Positions 49,371-60,480 of a stretch of 64,000 nucleotides of DNA are shown piece after piece. Under the pieces are notes generated by a model that saw only the letters and a program-made list of their open reading frames with translations, made no database searches and was not told where the DNA came from. Position numbers and translations under genes: made by a program. Within the stretch, counting starts at the first letter, position 1, and each line of letters starts with the position of its first letter. This DNA comes from Strongylocentrotus purpuratus. Its lineage: Eukaryota > Echinodermata > Echinoidea > Camarodonta > Strongylocentrotidae. The stretch covers positions 3,152,001 to 3,216,000 of the forward strand of contig NW_022145613.1 of NCBI RefSeq assembly GCF_000002235.5. The letters are read 5' to 3'.

Positions 49371-50670
49371 TACAGGTCAAGTGTAGTTACGAAAGAAAAT
49401 GGGCTAGTATGATAAAAGTTTATATATTTATGGGGTTTTCGGGGTCAGAGAATCTGATTATGATATTCTTTCATCGATTTGAGATCTCCTCGGGTCATAC
49501 TGGTAATATTGGTCAAATCCAAAATGGCCGCCATTTGATAGTTCCAGATCAATAGTAGTTCCAAAAGGAAAAGAGCTAAAATGATAAAAAAAAATTATAT
49601 AGTAAGGGGGTTTTCTGGGTCAGAGAATCTGATTTTGATGTTGCTTGTATCACTATTGCAGGTCTCCTTGGGGCTGTCATGCTGGCCATATTGGCCAAAT
49701 AAAAAATGGCCGCCATCCGAGTTAAAGGTCAAGCGTAGTTTCAAAAGGAAAAGGACCAGTATGATAAAAGTTGATGAATTCATGGGGTTTCCGGGGTCGG
49801 ATAATCTGATTATGATGTTCTTTTATCAATTTTATTTCACCATCCTGTCCTAAGGCTACAATGAAGTCCATTTCCTAGTTGAAGAAGATGAGTGAAGATG
49901 CGCCAAATTCACACTTGAGTGGGTTTAAATCTTGGCCTGCGCCCATATGTTTCATCAATATGCAAACTTTCCTCTGTGAAATGCATAATACATTCGTTTT
50001 CGAGGATTGGCAAAGATAAACAGTAAAAACAGACCATGAATAAAGAAATAAACAGCTTGTTTGATTTGTTTTGAAGCATTATGTTCAAAGACCCGCCGGA
50101 CAGCTTTATCTTTATTATCCATATAAATAACGTCTCTAATCACTGTCAGACGGGAGATAATACCAATACGAAATGCATTAAGCAACGTCTAGACATAACG
50201 GTCGAATCTCAACTTTAGTTTTCTCATTCTTCTTTACATTTCGAAGCGTTACATGGGATCTTAATCCTTAATCTTAATTTAAGCATGCTTTGAATCTGGT
50301 CACGCTTCGAAAAGTTCGTGGCCTAGCATTTTGCTTCTGTTGATGATCAAATAGAGAAAGCACCCTTTATAGATCAAGGGGAGTTTGAACAAAGCACGAA
50401 GTAGGAGCAGTGCAATTTAAATATCAAGGGATGGATTAGAGTTTATTTCTAAAATGAAATGAAAGGGCTATTTTATTTTCATGAGTCCTTTCACTTCATT
50501 GAAGAAATAACCTCTCTTTATATCTTAGAGACACTTTCTCTTGAAAGTCAAATAAACTCGAGAGCATCCTAGGGCTCCGCCCTGGAACCCCTGGTAGGGG
50601 ATCTTCCAGGCCCCTAAAGCTGTGCCATATTGTACGGATCCATTAGAAAGCAAAATAAGCCCAATAAATA

Positions 50671-50699
50671 ATTTGTATATATATATATATATATATATA
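50671..50699. repeat. (TA)n microsatellite
   Basis: ATATATAT run of about 28 bases at the junction of the first two modules. Confidence 0.9.
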
Positions 50700-51233
50700 G
50701 TTCTCCTATGCAAACTTCCTCTGTGAAATGCATACTAAATTCGTTTTCGAGGGTTGGCAATGAAAATAGATAAACAGTAGAAACAGACCATGAATAAAGA
50801 AATAAACAGCTTGTTCGATTTGTTTTGACGCATTATCTTTAAAAACCCGGACAGCTTTATCTTTATTATCCTTAAAAAATAACTTCTATAATCACTCTGA
50901 GATGGAATAAAATACCAAAACGAATTGCATTATGCAACGTCTAGACATAAAGGTTGAATCTCAACTTTATTTTTCTTATTCTTCTTTTAAATTTCGAAGC
51001 GTTGCATGGGATCTTAATCCTGTTTTTTCTACATACATCAATACCCCATTTAAGCTGCTTATAATCTGGTCACGCTTCGAAAAGTTCGTGGCCTAGCCTT
51101 TCGCTTCTGTTGATGATCAAATAAAGAAAGCAGTCTTTATAGATCAGGGAGAGTGTGAAAAAGCACACAGTGGGAGTAGTGCAGTTTAAATATCAAAGGA
51201 TGGATTAGAGTTTATGTCTAAAATGAAATAAGA

Positions 51234-51985
51234 ATAATAATAATAATATGACAAATTTAAATAGCGCTTGTGACAAAAGTTTCAAAGCGCTGTACATGTA
51301 CACAAATCAAAATTACTTCAAACAAAATCGATATTACTAATGGAATTAACATTACTCAAATTACCAAGAAAACAAAATATTACCTACATAACTTAACTAA
51401 TTATCATTACTTATATTAACAAGAAAATCAAATATTTCTATCATAACTTAACAAATTGACATTACTCAAATTACCAAGAAGATCAAACATTACTAACATT
51501 ACTAAAGAAATTAACAAAACATGTAAATTCCTTGGAAATTAACACATTATATCAGTAATAGTAATTATTTGAAAAGACATAATAAAGGCATGGTAATATT
51601 TATTCGAACTTATTTTAGAGTTATTTGGGTTGCTTTTGGAATAGATGAGTTTTTAGATTCTTTTTGAAAATGTCAATGGTGGGTGAGTCCTGGATATGGG
51701 CGGGGAGAATGTTCCAAAGAGTGGGGGCACAGACTGAGAAGGCCCTGTTACCATAGCGGTTGTGGGTGCGAGGACCAAGTGCGAGCTGGGGTCTGGATGA
51801 TGATCTAAGGTTCATGCCGGTAGTCTGTTTGGGTGAGATCAGTTCAATCAGGTATGATGGTGCGTGTTGATGGATGATGTGGAACGTGAGGAGAAGAATC
51901 TTGAATTGGATACGTTGGGGAATTAAGAGCCAATGTAGGGTGTGGATGACTGGAGTGATGTGATCGTGCTTTCTGGTGCGAAATG
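51234..51985 (-). mobile_element. CR1/L2-like LINE 3' end with target duplication
   Basis: The minus strand encodes the last ~125 residues of a LINE reverse transcriptase: HDHITPVIHTLHWLLIPQRI, MNLRSSSRPQLALGPRTHNR, YGNRAFSVCAPTLWNILP and FKKNLKTHLFQKQPK before a stop at 51,621. A 3' UTR follows, with AGCGCTATTTAAATTTGTC and a terminal (ATT)n tail. AAATGAAA flanks both sides (51,226 area and 51,982 area). The open frame and duplication suggest a fairly recent 5'-truncated insertion. Confidence 0.85.
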
Positions 51986-53271
51986 AAACTGAAAGGGCTA
52001 TTTTATTTTCAAGAGTCCTTTCACTTCATTTAAGAAATAATCACTCTGAGATGGAATTAAAATACCAAAACGAATTGCATTGTGCAACGTCTAGACATAA
52101 AGGTGAAATCTCAACTTTATTTTTCTTATTCTTCTTTTAAATTTCGAAGCGTTGCATGGGATCTTAATCCTGTTTTTTCTACATACATCAATACCCCATT
52201 TAAGCATACTTATAATCTGGTCACGCTTCGAAAAGTTCGTGGCCTAGCATTTTGCTTCTGTTGATGATCAAATAGAGAAAACACCCTTTATAGAACAGGG
52301 AGAGTGTGAACAAAGCACGAAGTAGGAGCAGTGCAATTTAAATATCAATTTAAAAACCCAGACAGCTTTATCTTTATTATCCTTAAAAAATAACGTCTAT
52401 AATCACTCTGAGATGGAATAAAATACCAATAAGAATTGCATTATGCAACGTCTAGACATAAAGGTCGAGTCCCTGGGGACTTGGATCACGATAATGCCGA
52501 TAATACTTTACCGATGACCAGATTCCAAGTAAAGTTTACCATAAAGAACCAATTCCGACATTCAGAAATGATTTTCGGTGACTGATGTGTCAGATGTGAT
52601 CATTCACAAAGGAAAGGCCAGCACACAAAAACAAATTACAGTTCCTCTCTCAGCTCTCTTTATGTCCATGTAATCTTTGTAAAAGTTCGTTCCCGATTTT
52701 GGCGCATGCGGAGTGTGCAATTACGAACTCGCTAATGGATAAAAGAACATCATAATCAGATTATCCGACCCCGAAAACCCAATGAATTCATCAACTTTTA
52801 TCATACTAGCCCATTTCCTTTCATAACTATACTTGACCTGTAACTCAGATGGCGGCCATTTTGGATTTGACCAATATGACGAGTAAGGCAGCCCTAAGGA
52901 GACCTCAAATCAATGAAAGAACATCAAAATCAGATTCTCTGACCCCCAAAACCCTATAAATATATAAACTATAATCATACAAGCGCTTTTCCTTTTGGAA
53001 CTACGCTTGACCTTTAACTCAGATAGTGGCCATTTTGGATTTGCCCAAGATGGCAGTCCCAGAGAGCGCCCTTCTTGGCGTCCGGCAGAAATCGTAATAG
53101 TATGGTATAATCTACCTCTGGGGCAAATTTGGTGCTTTTAGAAGAATCTGCACCAAAATATCCCTAACAGCCCCCACTAATACAAGTATAATTATACTTA
53201 ATGAATGAAACGACTGGATAACCGATATTCAGCTTTGCCAGCTAGCTAGGGACTACACTACAGGTCTTCCC

Positions 53272-53501
53272 GGCGCGGGTCCATGGGGGAGGGGGGGGGG
53301 GGGGCGCGGGGCGAGAGGGTCTTGACCCCAAACCGCCAACAAAAAAATGAAGAGAGAGAGAGAGAGAGAGAGAGTCAGAGAGAGAGAGAAGGTAAAGCGG
53401 AGAGTAAGGGAAAGGAAGAAGAGGAAGAAGAAAAGAAAAGGGGGAAAAGAAGGAGATCGGGGGCGAAAGGCCTTTGCCACCCCCTCCCCCCTCCCCTCGG
53501 C

Positions 53502-53545
<44 letters not shown>

Positions 53546-54943
53546 AAGAAGGAAGGAAAAATAAAGGAAAGGGAAAGAAGAGACAAAGGGAAAGGAAGAA
53601 GAAAAGAAAAGGGGAAAGAAGGAGATCGGGGAGCCGCCGAAAGGGCTTTGCTTCCCAGGTTGTTGCCCCCCCCCCCCCCAAGCAAAAAGAAAGAAAGAAG
53701 GAAGAGAAGGGAAAGAAAAAAGGGAAAAGAGGAGATAAAGGGAAAGAAAGAAAAGAAGGGGATATCAGTTACAGTTTTCCCGCCAACAAGTTGGGGATCG
53801 GGGGGAGGGCAAATGGCCCTTGTTCCCCCCCCCCTTCTGCAGCATACTTAAAAGAGAGAGAAAGGAAGAGAAGGGAAAGGGAAAGAAAAGAAAGGTACGG
53901 GAGATCAATTGTGGTTTTTCCCATCACGCGGTGTGGATCGGGGGCGAAAGGCCTTCGCCTGCCCTCCCCTGGCAAACAAAGAGAGAGAGAGAGAGAAGGA
54001 AGGAAAAGAAGGGAAAGGGAAAGAAGAGAGAAGAGGAAAGGAAGAAGAAAAGAAAAAGGGGAAAAGAAGGAGATCGGGGGGGGGGGGAGGGCGGAAGGGC
54101 CTTGCCGCCCATGCTGTTGCCTCACCCCCCCCCCCGCAAAACAAGAGAGAAGGAAGGAAAGGGTAAGAAACAAAAGAAGAAAAGAAAAGAAGGGATATCA
54201 GTTGGGAAAGAGGAGAGCTAAAATGGAACACAAAAGAGGAAGAAGAAAAGAAAAGGGTGAAAAGAAGCAAAGATCAGTTGCGATTAATCCCACCAAATTC
54301 GTGTGGATCGGGGGGAGGGGGCGAAAGGCCCCTGCCTCCCTCAGCAAACTAAAATGTGTGAGAGAGAGAGAGAGAAGTAAGGGAAGGGAAAGGGGGAAAA
54401 AAGAGGAAGAAGAAAGGTAGAGGAGATCAGTTGCAATTTGTCCCGATTTATACCCCCCCCCCCCCCCCCCCTTAGCAAAGAGAGAGAGAGAAGGAAGGAA
54501 AAGAAGGGAAAGGGAAATAAGAGAAAAAGAAGAAGAAAAGAAAAAGCGAAAAGAAGGAGATTGGGGGCCGGAAGGGCCTTGCCGCCCATGCTGTTGTCCC
54601 CCCCCCCCCCGCGCAAAACAAGAGAGAAGGAAGGAAAGGGAAAGAAATAAAAGAGGAAAAGAAAAGAAGGAATATCAGTTGCAATTTTTCTGCAAACAAG
54701 ATGTGGATCGCGGAGAAAGGCCTTTGTCTCTGCCCCCTCCCCTCCCCGACCACCCCACCCCCTCCCCGCCAAAAAAAAAGAGAGAAAGAAGGGAAAGGGA
54801 AAGAGGAGAACTAAAATGAAACACAAAAGAGGAAGAAGAAAAGAAAAGGGTGAAAAGAAGCAGAGATCAGTTGCGATTAATCCCACCAAAATCGCGTGGA
54901 TCGGGGGGAGGGGGTGAAGGGCCCCTGCCACCCTCAGCAAACT

Positions 54944-54981
<38 letters not shown>

Positions 54982-55055
54982 AAGGGAAGTGAAGAGGAGA
55001 GAAAGGGACAAAAAACAAAGAGGAAGAAAAGAAAAGGAATTAGGGAAGATCAGTT
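53272..55055. repeat. 1.8-kb polypurine tandem array
   Basis: About ten irregular units of 120-250 bases. Each has GGATCGGGGGCGAAAGGCCT, a C run, GGCAAA, a (GA)n run, then AAGGAAGGGAAAGG and GAAGAAAAGAAAAGGGG. Some units carry GATCAGTTGCGATTAATCCC or TTTTCCCGCCAACAAG. The plus strand is overwhelmingly purine. The long open frames on both strands are by-products. Confidence 0.88.
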
Positions 55056-55715
55056 GCGATTTTCATTGGTTCTTCTATCATCAATTTACAATTATCATTG
55101 TACAAAGGTATTTATATATTCATTTATTTATTCTTGTTTGATAACAAAATATGAATATAAACTCATAAACTCATAACAGCAACAAAATTAAATGTAGAAG
55201 GAAACTATCTTGCTGGGAGCAAGAAGCGCAAAAATTATCATGCATTTGCATGTACATGTCAGTGTATCATTAATATAAATCATATTGTTTAATTACATCT
55301 TGTGAAATAGTATGCATTCAAGCTTTGGGGATTTTTTTGTTGGTGTATTTGTTTGAAAGAAAGCGTTTGGAGCTTATAATGCACATGTTGCAATTTCAGG
55401 TGCAACTTAGTGTTCAAATATGGAACACGCACGGCCAGGCACTAGTGTAGGAAATCTTCAAATGTTCATCAGGTATATGACTAAATTACTTGTCTGTTGC
55501 CTTACGAAAAAGTTTATATTTAGTCAGGCCTGAGTTGAGTCGCAAAACAATTATTATGTTAAAAGGAAAAAAACATATATGTGATGACATTCGAAATTCC
55601 CCAATAACCAATACGATTGGAGAGCGAGTACTCGTTTTTGTTTTTCTTCAAAACTTACTCAACTATAAATGATACTTGAGCCTCTCACAAAACGCAAGTA
55701 TAGGCCTGATGTGTC
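55056..55715. other. AT-rich noncoding DNA
   Basis: No gene or repeat recognised beyond TACATGT motifs near 55,250. Confidence 0.45.
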
Positions 55716-55717
55716 GT

Positions 55718-56313
55718 CAGTGGCGTCGCTAGTCCTTTTTCAGTGGGGGGGGGGGGGGGAATAGAGGTCAACGATTCCCGACAAAACAAGCCACCAATTA
55801 ATTACCGACAAAATCAAATGTTCCAATATCTACAAATTTAACCCTATAAACCCGGGGCCAAAGGCTAAATTGTTATGCGCAAATGGTCATTGTCGTCGAC
55901 GACATCAATATACAAATTATTTCGTCAACTTAGTAAGCATCATAGCTATATATTTTAATGCAGGCGCGTAGCTAGGATCTTATTTCAGGGAGGGGCGGTA
56001 TTGAGCAAGCGAATCACTTAAAGAGTGCGCAAAGCGCTCCCTAGGTGGGGGAGGGGATGGGTGAAAGGCATCCCACGCGAAGCGCAGTAGCTTAGACGTT
56101 CCATTAAATTATTATGAAAAGAAGACGATTTGTTGTACCGTTCTCGACTCTTAATCCTTTTCTGAATTCAGTTTCCCCATCCCACACGAAGCGCGGAGGC
56201 TTAGACGTTTCATTAAATTATTATAGAAAGAAAACAATTTGTTGTATACCGTTCTCTACTCTTAAGCCTAATTGTCTGAATTCAGTTTCTCCCCCTTTAG
56301 CGACGCCCCTGAA
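55718..56313. mobile_element. hAT-like element with CAGTGGCGTCGCTA ends
   Basis: CAGTGGCGTCGCTAGTCC at the left is mirrored by TTTAGCGACGCCCCTG at the right. G runs follow the left end. The ends are hAT-like, but the 8-base flanks do not match. A second terminus, GCGCGTAGCTAGGATC (55,963), may be nested. Confidence 0.6.
56085..56290. repeat. ~110-bp tandem duplication
   Basis: GAAGCGC, TTAGACGTT(C/T)CATTAAATT, TTGTTGTA(TA)CCGTTCTC and TCTGAATTCAGTTTC occur twice in order. Confidence 0.8.
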
Positions 56314-56515
56314 TGTAGAGTGGCCTGAGCGGGTAGGCACAGGGCGTGGTTCTAAACTTACAGAGACACTTCGATGAAGACACCTTTATTTCATGATTGC
56401 GTGTGTTGAACTGCCATGGGCTTTACAACTTTAAACCTCCAGGGTTTATTTTGCATATATAGGGATTTACATGATCATTTATATAATAAAAGGAAATAAT
56501 GAATATTCAAATATC

Positions 56516-57767
56516 ATAGGTAGCAAATAAAGGATGACTAACAGAGGAATGAAAACAAACAGATAGGAGAGGATGATCAAGCATAATGATGTGCACCAAT
56601 CTATACATGTGAATTACTAAGTAGCCTGTTCACACTACAGCTCTACAATAACAAAGCATTTGTAGCCTTACTTTTAAGCAGTTGCAGAAATTAATAAAAG
56701 TAGGCCTACTTGAAGAAATCGTTGAATTATAAGATATTCAGTTTATTTTATTAAGTATGACAAAACACACATTTAACACCTTTGGAAAAAATAATACCCC
56801 AGGAACGTGAAAAACAAAACTTTTATTGTCACACATGCCTATAATCGGACATATTTAAAAACGGAAATGTGGCACTTTGTCTTTGTCTTTAATTTGCACC
56901 TGAAAATAAATTCTTTGTTCCTCGTCTATGTCATCGCGGCGAAAAATTTCAGACTTTTCTTCTTTTCATGCAGCCTCAGACAAATGTGCCAAAGAAGTTC
57001 TGTCTTCTTGTATTCCTGAAAACAAAGTTTGGGCAATAGTTTTCAAGTTCAGTTTATCTTTACGAGATTTCGTGTAATATTAAGCTTTGGTTGAGATTTC
57101 TTTGGGTCATTGTACTTATCAGAGAAGTTTTGATCCCTTTCATAGGTAGCAAATAAAGGATGACTAACAGAGGAATGAAAACAAACAGATAGGAGAGGAT
57201 GATCAAGCATAATGATGTGCACCAATCTATACATGTGAATTACTAAGTAGCCTGTTCACACTACAGCTCTACAATAACAAAGCATTTGTAGCCTTACTTT
57301 TAAGCAGTTGAAGAAATTAATAAAAGTAGGCCTACTTGAAGAAATCGTTGAATTATAAGATATTCAGTTTATTTTATTAAGTATGACAAAACACACATGT
57401 AACACCTTTGGAAAAAATAATGCCCCAGGAACGTGAAAAACAAAACTTTTATTGTCACACATGCCTATAATCGGACATATTTAAAAACGGAAATGTGGCA
57501 CTTTGTCTTTGTCTTTAATTTGCACCTGAAAATAAATTCTTTGTTCCTCGTCTATGTCATCGCGGCGAAAAATTTCAGACTTTTCTTCTTTTCATGCAGC
57601 CTCAGACAAATGTGCCAAAGAAGTTCTGTCTTCTTGTATTCCTGAAAACAAAGTTTGGGCAATAGTTTTCAAGTTCAGTTTATCTTTACGAGATTTCGTG
57701 TAATATTAAGCTTTGGTTGAGATTTCTTTGGGTCATTGTACTTATCAGAGAAGTTTTGATCCGTTTC
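56516..57767. repeat. 626-bp near-perfect tandem duplication
   Basis: The units 56,516-57,141 and 57,142-57,767 share a unit starting ATAGGTAGCAAATAAAGGAT. I see only about five differences, so the duplication is recent. The identical 70-codon frames at 56,807 and 57,433 are copies, not genes. The right end overlaps the last codons of the hAT transposase domain. Confidence 0.92.
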
Positions 57768-57856
57768 AAGACAGAGAATGTTCTCTCGCATGTTGCCGTT
57801 GTAACCGGGATTGTAAGGTAAATGAGAAGAAGGATGTGCACCTCTGAGAATGATCT
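57734..57856 (-). pseudogene. hAT transposase C-terminal dimerisation domain
   Basis: The minus strand encodes RSFSEVHILLLIYLTIPVTT then ATCERTFSVLKRIKTSLIST and M. This is the classic hAT C-terminal signature (L-x-I-P-V-T-x-A-x-x-E-R-x-F-S-x-L-K-R-I-K). Upstream sequence to about 58,030 may be more of the same protein, in another frame. The remainder is absent, so this is a broken plain DNA transposon. Confidence 0.85.
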
Positions 57857-58061
57857 CTGATAGATTGGACTGTTGTTGAAAATCTCACAGATTGTTTTGA
57901 TGTATATTTGATAGGTTTACTCTCATCGTCGCACACGTCTTGGAGGCTTGTTAGCTGCCGAGTTAATGCTACAAAGTCAATATCTCCGGCATACACTTCC
58001 CTCAACTCATCAGCACGAACAAAATATTGGGGAGGGGGCTCATGATAACCGAGCCCGGCTG

Positions 58062-58063
58062 AA

Positions 58064-58117
<54 letters not shown>

Positions 58118-58136
58118 GGGGGGGGGGGGGGTGGTT
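58062..58136. repeat. (TA)n, T-run and G-run compound microsatellite
   Basis: About 15 TA units, then 28 T, then 12 or more G. Confidence 0.95.
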
Positions 58137-58765
58137 CAATGATATCCGGGCCCCTCAAAAATATCGGGGGGCTCCGTGATGTTATCCGAGCCCCACACAA
58201 ATATCGGGGGGCTCCGTGATTTTATCCGAGCCCCACCAAAAATACTTGAGGGGGGGGGGGGGCTTATGATATCTGAGCCCCACCAACATATGGGGGGGGG
58301 GGGGGGCTCATTGATATCAGAGTCCCTCCAAAATATTTGGGGGTTTAAATGATATCCGAGATCTACCAAATATATTTTTGGGGTCAATGATAAGCGAGAT
58401 CCGATGTCTGAGCCCCCCCCCCTCTCTCCTCCCTAAATAAATATTTATAAAATGTTTATATTTGAATGGTACGTCTGTAGATTATAGGTATACATGAGTT
58501 TCATGCCTAGAATATAATCATTGGGGAGGAGGGGGTTCATGATATTCGAGCCCCGCAATAAGTCTAGGGGGCGGCTCAATGATATCTGAGCCCACTTAAA
58601 ATATTGGGGGCTCAATGGTATCTTAGCCCCTAAGGACTCAATGATATCTAAGCCCCACCAAAAGATTGGGGGCTCAATTAATGGTATCTATAAGCCCCGC
58701 CAAAAATATGGGGGGGGGGGGGGGGCTCAATGATCTCTGAGCCCCCCCCCCCCAATATTTTTTTT
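58137..58765. repeat. ~38-bp minisatellite with a hairpin in every unit
   Basis: About fifteen units, consensus GGGGGCTCAATGATATCTGA then GCCCCACCAAAATATT. Each unit contains GGGGCTC and GAGCCCC as an inverted repeat around ATGATATCT. Outlying related units lie at 58,030 and 59,040-59,075. Confidence 0.85.
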
Positions 58766-60109
58766 TCTGCGCCCCCCAATCCCCCTCCCCCCGATTCCTA
58801 AGCCTAATTACAGTTCAATGAAGTCTATTTTTTAAACTTAAAGGGATTGGGTAACTTTGTTTTAGGTTCTGAAACAAAAAATCCTGGAATGATAGTTAGG
58901 GCTAGTTCTGATCGGAAAACGACCCAAATATCGGAGTATGGCAAGCTGCCCCAGGGCCTTTTCCTATATACGGATCAGAGAAAAAATACTTTAAACATTT
59001 CGGGGGTTATTTTTATGACTTTCGGGGGCTCTTTTTGGCATTTCGGGGGCTAATTCACCCCGAGCCCCCGTGTATTTTTCATCCTGATACGGATAAGTGA
59101 GTGCCCTGATGGGTCTACTTCTAACTCGTGTTTTTAGCCCTTCTTTCTTTACTTTTCCCTTTCCTTTCTTTTTTCTTTCCTTTCATTTCTTATTTTTTCA
59201 AAGAGGGGGGGGGGGGCGGGTCCATCGCCCCCCCGTATATCCGCGCCTGAGTGACACCCACACAACTAACCTTATTTATTACCGAATAAAAAAATGAAGA
59301 AAGAGCCCCTCGACACCATAGGTGTAACTATTCAGCCAGTTCCTACCCCCCCCCACCAATATAAACTTTAAAAGTGATTATTTTTTTCTAATTTGATACC
59401 AGTGATATACAGATGTTGCTGAATACTTTTTATGCGTTTGTTGGAGAATGACATATATCACAATTTACAGTCAGGCAAAAAATGTGCTTATTTACTATTT
59501 AGAGGCCGACATGTCAGGTCCCGCGGAACGGCGGGCTTGGGGGGTTCAAGCCCCCCCCCCCTCCCACCCCCACACTTTTGAAAAAGTATATTAAAGAGAA
59601 TTGAATAGAAAGAAATAGAAAAGAAAGTATGCTCATGTAACCGTAATTAAATGCCCATACCCCTGAGCTAATTCCGGAGGCTCTGCCCCCTGGACCCCAT
59701 CTTGGGCCCTAAGGCTGGCCCCTGGATGCTAATCTGACCTTAATTGTAATGTCTAAAACCCCTGCGCTTCCGGGGGCTCCGCCCCTTGGACCATACGCCA
59801 ATTAGTGACCTGCCAGTGTCATGAATATGGTATTAAAATATGCTCATCTGACCGTAAGTACGAAGCCACGTACAGTCGATTACAACAGTATTGTGGGGCC
59901 AATATCACGAGTATGCCTTCATAGAATAAATGTAATTTTAAAGAAAATATTCACTTCTACTTTCAAAAGGACTGGCCCATTTGCTTTAAAAAATTGTAAA
60001 GAGTTATTATTATGTAATTTCTAGAAAAAATGCCAACCACATGATTTACAATGAGTCTAAATACATTGATTTGCCGAGTTTCTTCCTTTTTATCAAATAT
60101 ACACGTAAA
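58766..60109. other. Noncoding DNA with G/C-run hAT debris
   Basis: 59,000-59,080 has repeated TTTCGGGGG and ends CCGAGCCCCCGTGTATTTTT. 59,200-59,255 has a G run and TATCCGCGCCTGAG, a Tip100-like right end. 59,500-59,800 has more C-run sequence with two 'GGGGCTCCGCCCC'-type motifs. No gene seen. Confidence 0.5.
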
Positions 60110-60262
60110 ACAATGGGGGGACAGACTGCGCGGATAGCAATCCGCACGGATCGTCCCTCGGACGATCCGTGCGAGCAGAAAACCCGCATATTATGTCCGA
60201 CGGACAAACGAAACTGGTAGGAGAAACGGCCCGGTCACACCGGCCGGCGTATTTTTTATTTA
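60110..60262. repeat. MITE related to 48,560-48,720
   Basis: GCACGGATCGTCCCTCGGAC then GATCCGTGC forms a hairpin, and GGCCCGGTCACACCGGCC lies at the right. It adjoins the DIRS element. Confidence 0.6.
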
Positions 60263-60429
60263 CACGCTAGCGAGGGGAATTTCTCGATTAATTCCAATGA
60301 AACCGCTTAAAATTCCAATTCTATTACATAACATTCGTACAAGTCTTCAGAGGGTTAGCATATTTCCAGGTGCTAGGCAGTGAGATCACACAAAGGAAAT
60401 TCAAAGAAAAGAATTTCAAATGAGGAAAG

Positions 60430-60445
60430 GAACCTTATAAATAGG
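60430..60445 (+). promoter_or_regulatory. TATA box of the DIRS element
   Basis: ACCTTATAAATAGGG about 45 bases before the ORF1 ATG. Confidence 0.5.
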
Positions 60446-60480
60446 GTTCGCGGGCGCACGTAGCCTTCTTTCGACAGTAC

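Larger units (their letters stand above)
49955..52470. repeat. ~740-bp module repeated three times in tandem-like order
   Basis: Module parts are ATGCAAACTTTCCTCTGTGA, AACAGCTTGTTTGATTTGTT, CAACGTCTAGACATAA, then AATCTGGTCACGCTTCGAAA and AAGTAGGAGCAGTGCAATTT. They occur at 49,955-50,520, 50,705-51,230 and 52,030-52,470 (partial), with a detached piece at 46,340-46,428. The second copy is interrupted by a LINE. Confidence 0.8.
48785..53180. mobile_element. 4.4-kb inverted-repeat element with AAAATGGCCGCC units
   Basis: The left end (GGCTGTTAGGG, TTTGGTGCAGATTCTTCTAA, CCAGAGGTAGATTATACCAT, GACGCCAAGAAGGG) is repeated inverted at 52,990-53,180. Next to each end lie ~210-base units containing TCCAAAATGGCCGCCAT, GGTCAAGCGTAGTT and GTCAGAGAATCTGATTATGA: about four on the left (48,925-49,830) and two on the right (52,745-53,000). 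The middle is filled by other repeats. No transposase is seen. Confidence 0.7.

Noticed and set aside
53242-55018. Long open frames of 357 and 225 codons on both strands
   Set aside because: They are low-complexity translations (poly-Glu/Arg/Lys or poly-Ser/Leu/Phe) of the polypurine array, present on both strands at once.
56807-57645. Two identical 70-residue proteins
   Set aside because: They are the same noncoding sequence copied by the 626-bp tandem duplication.
58137-58765. CRISPR-like regularly spaced repeats
   Set aside because: Eukaryotic context, no cas genes, and the 'spacers' are part of one varying minisatellite unit.
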